This document shows, one piece after another, positions 15,445 to 17,253 of a DNA stretch of 17,253 nucleotides. This stretch comes from Sideroxydans sp. (GTDB lineage: Bacteria > Pseudomonadota > Gammaproteobacteria > Burkholderiales > Gallionellaceae). The notes under the pieces are model-generated. The model was not told the DNA's origin, ran no database searches, and was given only the letters and a program-made list of their open reading frames with translations. A program made the position numbers and the translations under genes. The stretch lies in the NCBI GenBank assembly GCA_020057805.1, contig JAGVFD010000012.1, forward strand, positions 1-17,253, in the 5' to 3' direction. Position 1 is the stretch's first letter; each line of letters begins with the position of its first letter.

Positions 15445-16206
15445 ATGTTGAAGAAAAAACTGTTGGTTGTTGCGCTGGCTTCTGTATTTGCTGCACCTGC
15501 GATGGCGGATGATTTCACACCTAGCTCTAACGTTAGTTTGGTGAGCGACTATCTATATCGCGGTATCTCTCAAACAGGCGCATTGCCAGCTCTGCAAGGC
15601 GGTTTCGATTTGGCTCACGCGAGCGGTTTATATGCCGGCGTTTGGGGTTCAAGCATCAGCTGGGTGAGCGACGCAGGCTTGGCTAATAGTGCGGGTGTGG
15701 AGTTGGACACTTACGCAGGTTACAAGGGCGCGGCCGCTGACATCGGTTATGACGTGGGCTTCTTGCGTTACAACTACCCAGGTTCTTATGTTTCTGGTGT
15801 AACAAAACCAGACACTAATGAAATCTACGGTGCGTTGAGCTATTCGATCGTGACTGCGAAGTTCTCTTACGCATTAGGTGACACCTTTGGCGCTCCAGAT
15901 TCAAAAGGCACAACCTATGCTGAGCTAAATGCTGCTTATGCAATTCCTGATACAGGCATTACCGTAGCTGGACACGTGGGCGCTCAAACTTACAAGGGCT
16001 CATCTGCCAAATACACAGCATTCATCGCTGCTGGCACACCTAGCTACACCGATTACAAGCTCAGTGTGACCAAAGACTTTAGTGGTTATGTAGCTGGTCT
16101 CGCTTTCAGCAGCACCGATGCTAGCGCGTACTACACATCAGTTACTGCACAAGCGAAGAAGCTTGGTAAAGGTACTGCTGTGTTGTCTCTCAGCCGCGCG
16201 TTCTAA
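15445..16206 (+). CDS. TorF-family putative outer-membrane porin
   Basis: The 253-residue product belongs to the conserved Gcw_chp/TorF putative porin family. It has a cleavable signal peptide (MLKKK start, cleavage after AMA at residue 21). The family signature SLVSDYLYRGISQTGALPAL follows, and the rest consists of amphipathic beta-strand repeats rich in Tyr, Gly and Ser, ending in a C-terminal Phe as expected for an outer-membrane barrel. AAAGGAA upstream supports the ATG. It lies 101 bp before glnK-amtB and is preceded by a sigma54/NtrC control region. I infer a role in passage of a nitrogen compound across the outer membrane, but the substrate is not known. Confidence 0.88.
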   Translation: MLKKKLLVVALASVFAAPAMADDFTPSSNVSLVSDYLYRGISQTGALPALQGGFDLAHASGLYAGVWGSSISWVSDAGLANSAGVELDTYAGYKGAAADIGYDVGFLRYNYPGSYVSGVTKPDTNEIYGALSYSIVTAKFSYALGDTFGAPDSKGTTYAELNAAYAIPDTGITVAGHVGAQTYKGSSAKYTAFIAAGTPSYTDYKLSVTKDFSGYVAGLAFSSTDASAYYTSVTAQAKKLGKGTAVLSLSRAF

Positions 16207-16214
16207 ATATAACC

Positions 16215-16232
16215 GGGGCGGTTCGCCGCCCC
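16215..16232 (+). other. GC-rich hairpin with UUCG loop between porin and glnK
   Basis: GGGGCGG-TTCG-CCGCCCC forms a 7-bp all-GC stem closed by a UUCG tetraloop, 9 bases after the porin stop. It lacks a following T-run, so it more likely stabilises the porin message or attenuates readthrough than terminates fully. Confidence 0.55.
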
Positions 16233-16269
16233 CTCCCCCACCCTAACCCTCCCCCGATGGGAGAGGGGA
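16231..16269. repeat. REP-like C-rich/G-rich palindromic intergenic repeat
   Basis: A C-rich tract (CCCTCCCCCACCCTAACCCT) runs into CCCCCGATGGGAGAGGGG, allowing a second stem. This composition matches dispersed palindromic repeats common between genes of beta- and gammaproteobacteria. That it is repeated elsewhere in the genome cannot be seen from this window. Confidence 0.5.
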
Positions 16270-16292
16270 CAAAGGCGGTAAGCAATATTTAA

Positions 16293-16646
<354 letters not shown>

Positions 16647-16656
16647 GGAGAACATG

Positions 16657-17253
16657 ATGAAGAAGATTATTGCATCACTTATGTTGCTGGCCATGTTGTG
16701 TGGCTTCGCAGCGCCCGCGTTTGCTGAAGAAGCGGCACCCGCTGCAGCAGTGACCGCAGTAGCAGCAGTCGAAGCTGCTCCAGTTGAAGCTGCCCCCGTT
16801 GCTGCCCCTGCGCCTGTTCCTAACAAGGGTGACACCGCTTGGATGTTGACCTCCACCTTGTTGGTCATCTTGATGGCGATTCCTGGTTTGGCCTTGTTTT
16901 ACGGTGGCTTGGTTCGCAGCAAAAATATGTTGTCTGTGTTGATGCAAGTGTTCAGCATCTTCGCGCTGATTACCGTGTTGTGGGCGATTTACGGCTACTC
17001 ATTGGCATTCACTGCAGGCAATGCGTTTATCGGCGGCTTTGACCGATTGTTCTTGAGCGGCATCTTTGATCCGGTGACGGGTAGCGTGGCGAATGCAGCC
17101 ACCTTTAGCAAAGGCGTGGTGATTCCTGAATTCGCTTTCGTTGCTTTCCAAGCCACGTTTGCAGCGATCACGGTGGCACTGGTAGTCGGTGCATTCGCAG
17201 AGCGCATGAAGTTCGCTTCGGTGATGTTGTTCTCGGCACTGTGGTTCACTTTC
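16657..17253 (+). CDS. amtB: AmtB ammonium transporter, N-terminal part (cut by window end)
   Basis: The frame stays open through 199 codons to the window edge. It starts with a signal peptide (MKKIIASLMLLAMLCGF, cleavage near AFA-EE at 23). An unusual Ala/Pro/Val-rich linker follows (about 24-60), then the AmtB core: GDTAWMLTSTLLVILMAIPG, LALFYGGLVRSKN, and further membrane helices ending in AERMKF. AmtB conducts ammonium across the inner membrane and is gated by GlnK. AAGGAG ending at 16650 favours ATG 16657 over the adjacent ATG 16654. It is presumably co-transcribed with glnK. Confidence 0.95.
   Translation, partial: MKKIIASLMLLAMLCGFAAPAFAEEAAPAAAVTAVAAVEAAPVEAAPVAAPAPVPNKGDTAWMLTSTLLVILMAIPGLALFYGGLVRSKNMLSVLMQVFSIFALITVLWAIYGYSLAFTAGNAFIGGFDRLFLSGIFDPVTGSVANAATFSKGVVIPEFAFVAFQATFAAITVALVVGAFAERMKFASVMLFSALWFTF

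Overview
The window shows a bacterial chromosome, most likely betaproteobacterial, in which a complete 13,368-bp Tn7-like transposon (787-14154) has split the competence helicase gene comM (yifB). The host assignment rests on the flanking genes: ubiK next to comM, and a TorF-type porin followed by glnK and amtB. This assignment is inference; no rRNA or marker gene is present.

The insertion can be read to the base. The element starts with TGT and ends with ACA, and is flanked by a 5-bp duplication (CCCCC at 782-786 and 14155-14159; GGGGG in comM sense). Removing the element and one copy restores a 1503-bp, 500-codon in-frame comM. The break falls between the Walker A and Walker B motifs of ComM. 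The ends carry TnsB-type repeats: three at exact 20-bp spacing at 14091-14139 and two at 802-842, the second abutting the tnsA start codon.

Element layout. At one end lies a tightly overlapping rightward operon tnsA-tnsB-tnsC-tniQ (843-5473). Next come a convergent SprT-like zinc protease (5498-6223) and, divergent from it, a lone N6-adenine methyltransferase with a C-terminal recognition-like region (6322-7563). Then comes a compact leftward three-gene operon (11335 to 7542): a phosphoribosyltransferase-fold protein, a large P-loop ATPase resembling ORC/STAND proteins, and an unassigned protein with a GTKP turn. Its own sigma70-type promoter overlaps an inverted repeat. This operon is the best candidate for an undescribed defence or conflict system. 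The far end carries a periplasmic NucA/EndA-type nuclease (11505-12251) and a TnsE-like protein (12274-14040), both leftward.

A possible theme is control of incoming DNA. ComM, which promotes integration of transformed DNA, is broken, and the element also supplies a secreted nuclease. Together these could block natural transformation and so protect the element from being cured.

Right flank (14155-17253). After the comM 5' fragment and ubiK comes a divergent intergenic region with a perfect NtrC-type site (15260-15276), a weaker second site 31 bp away and a sigma54 -24/-12 promoter (15374-15389). These drive a TorF-like porin, then glnK and amtB (cut by the window end). The geometry resembles a classical NtrC enhancer and suggests nitrogen-starvation control of the porin together with ammonium uptake.
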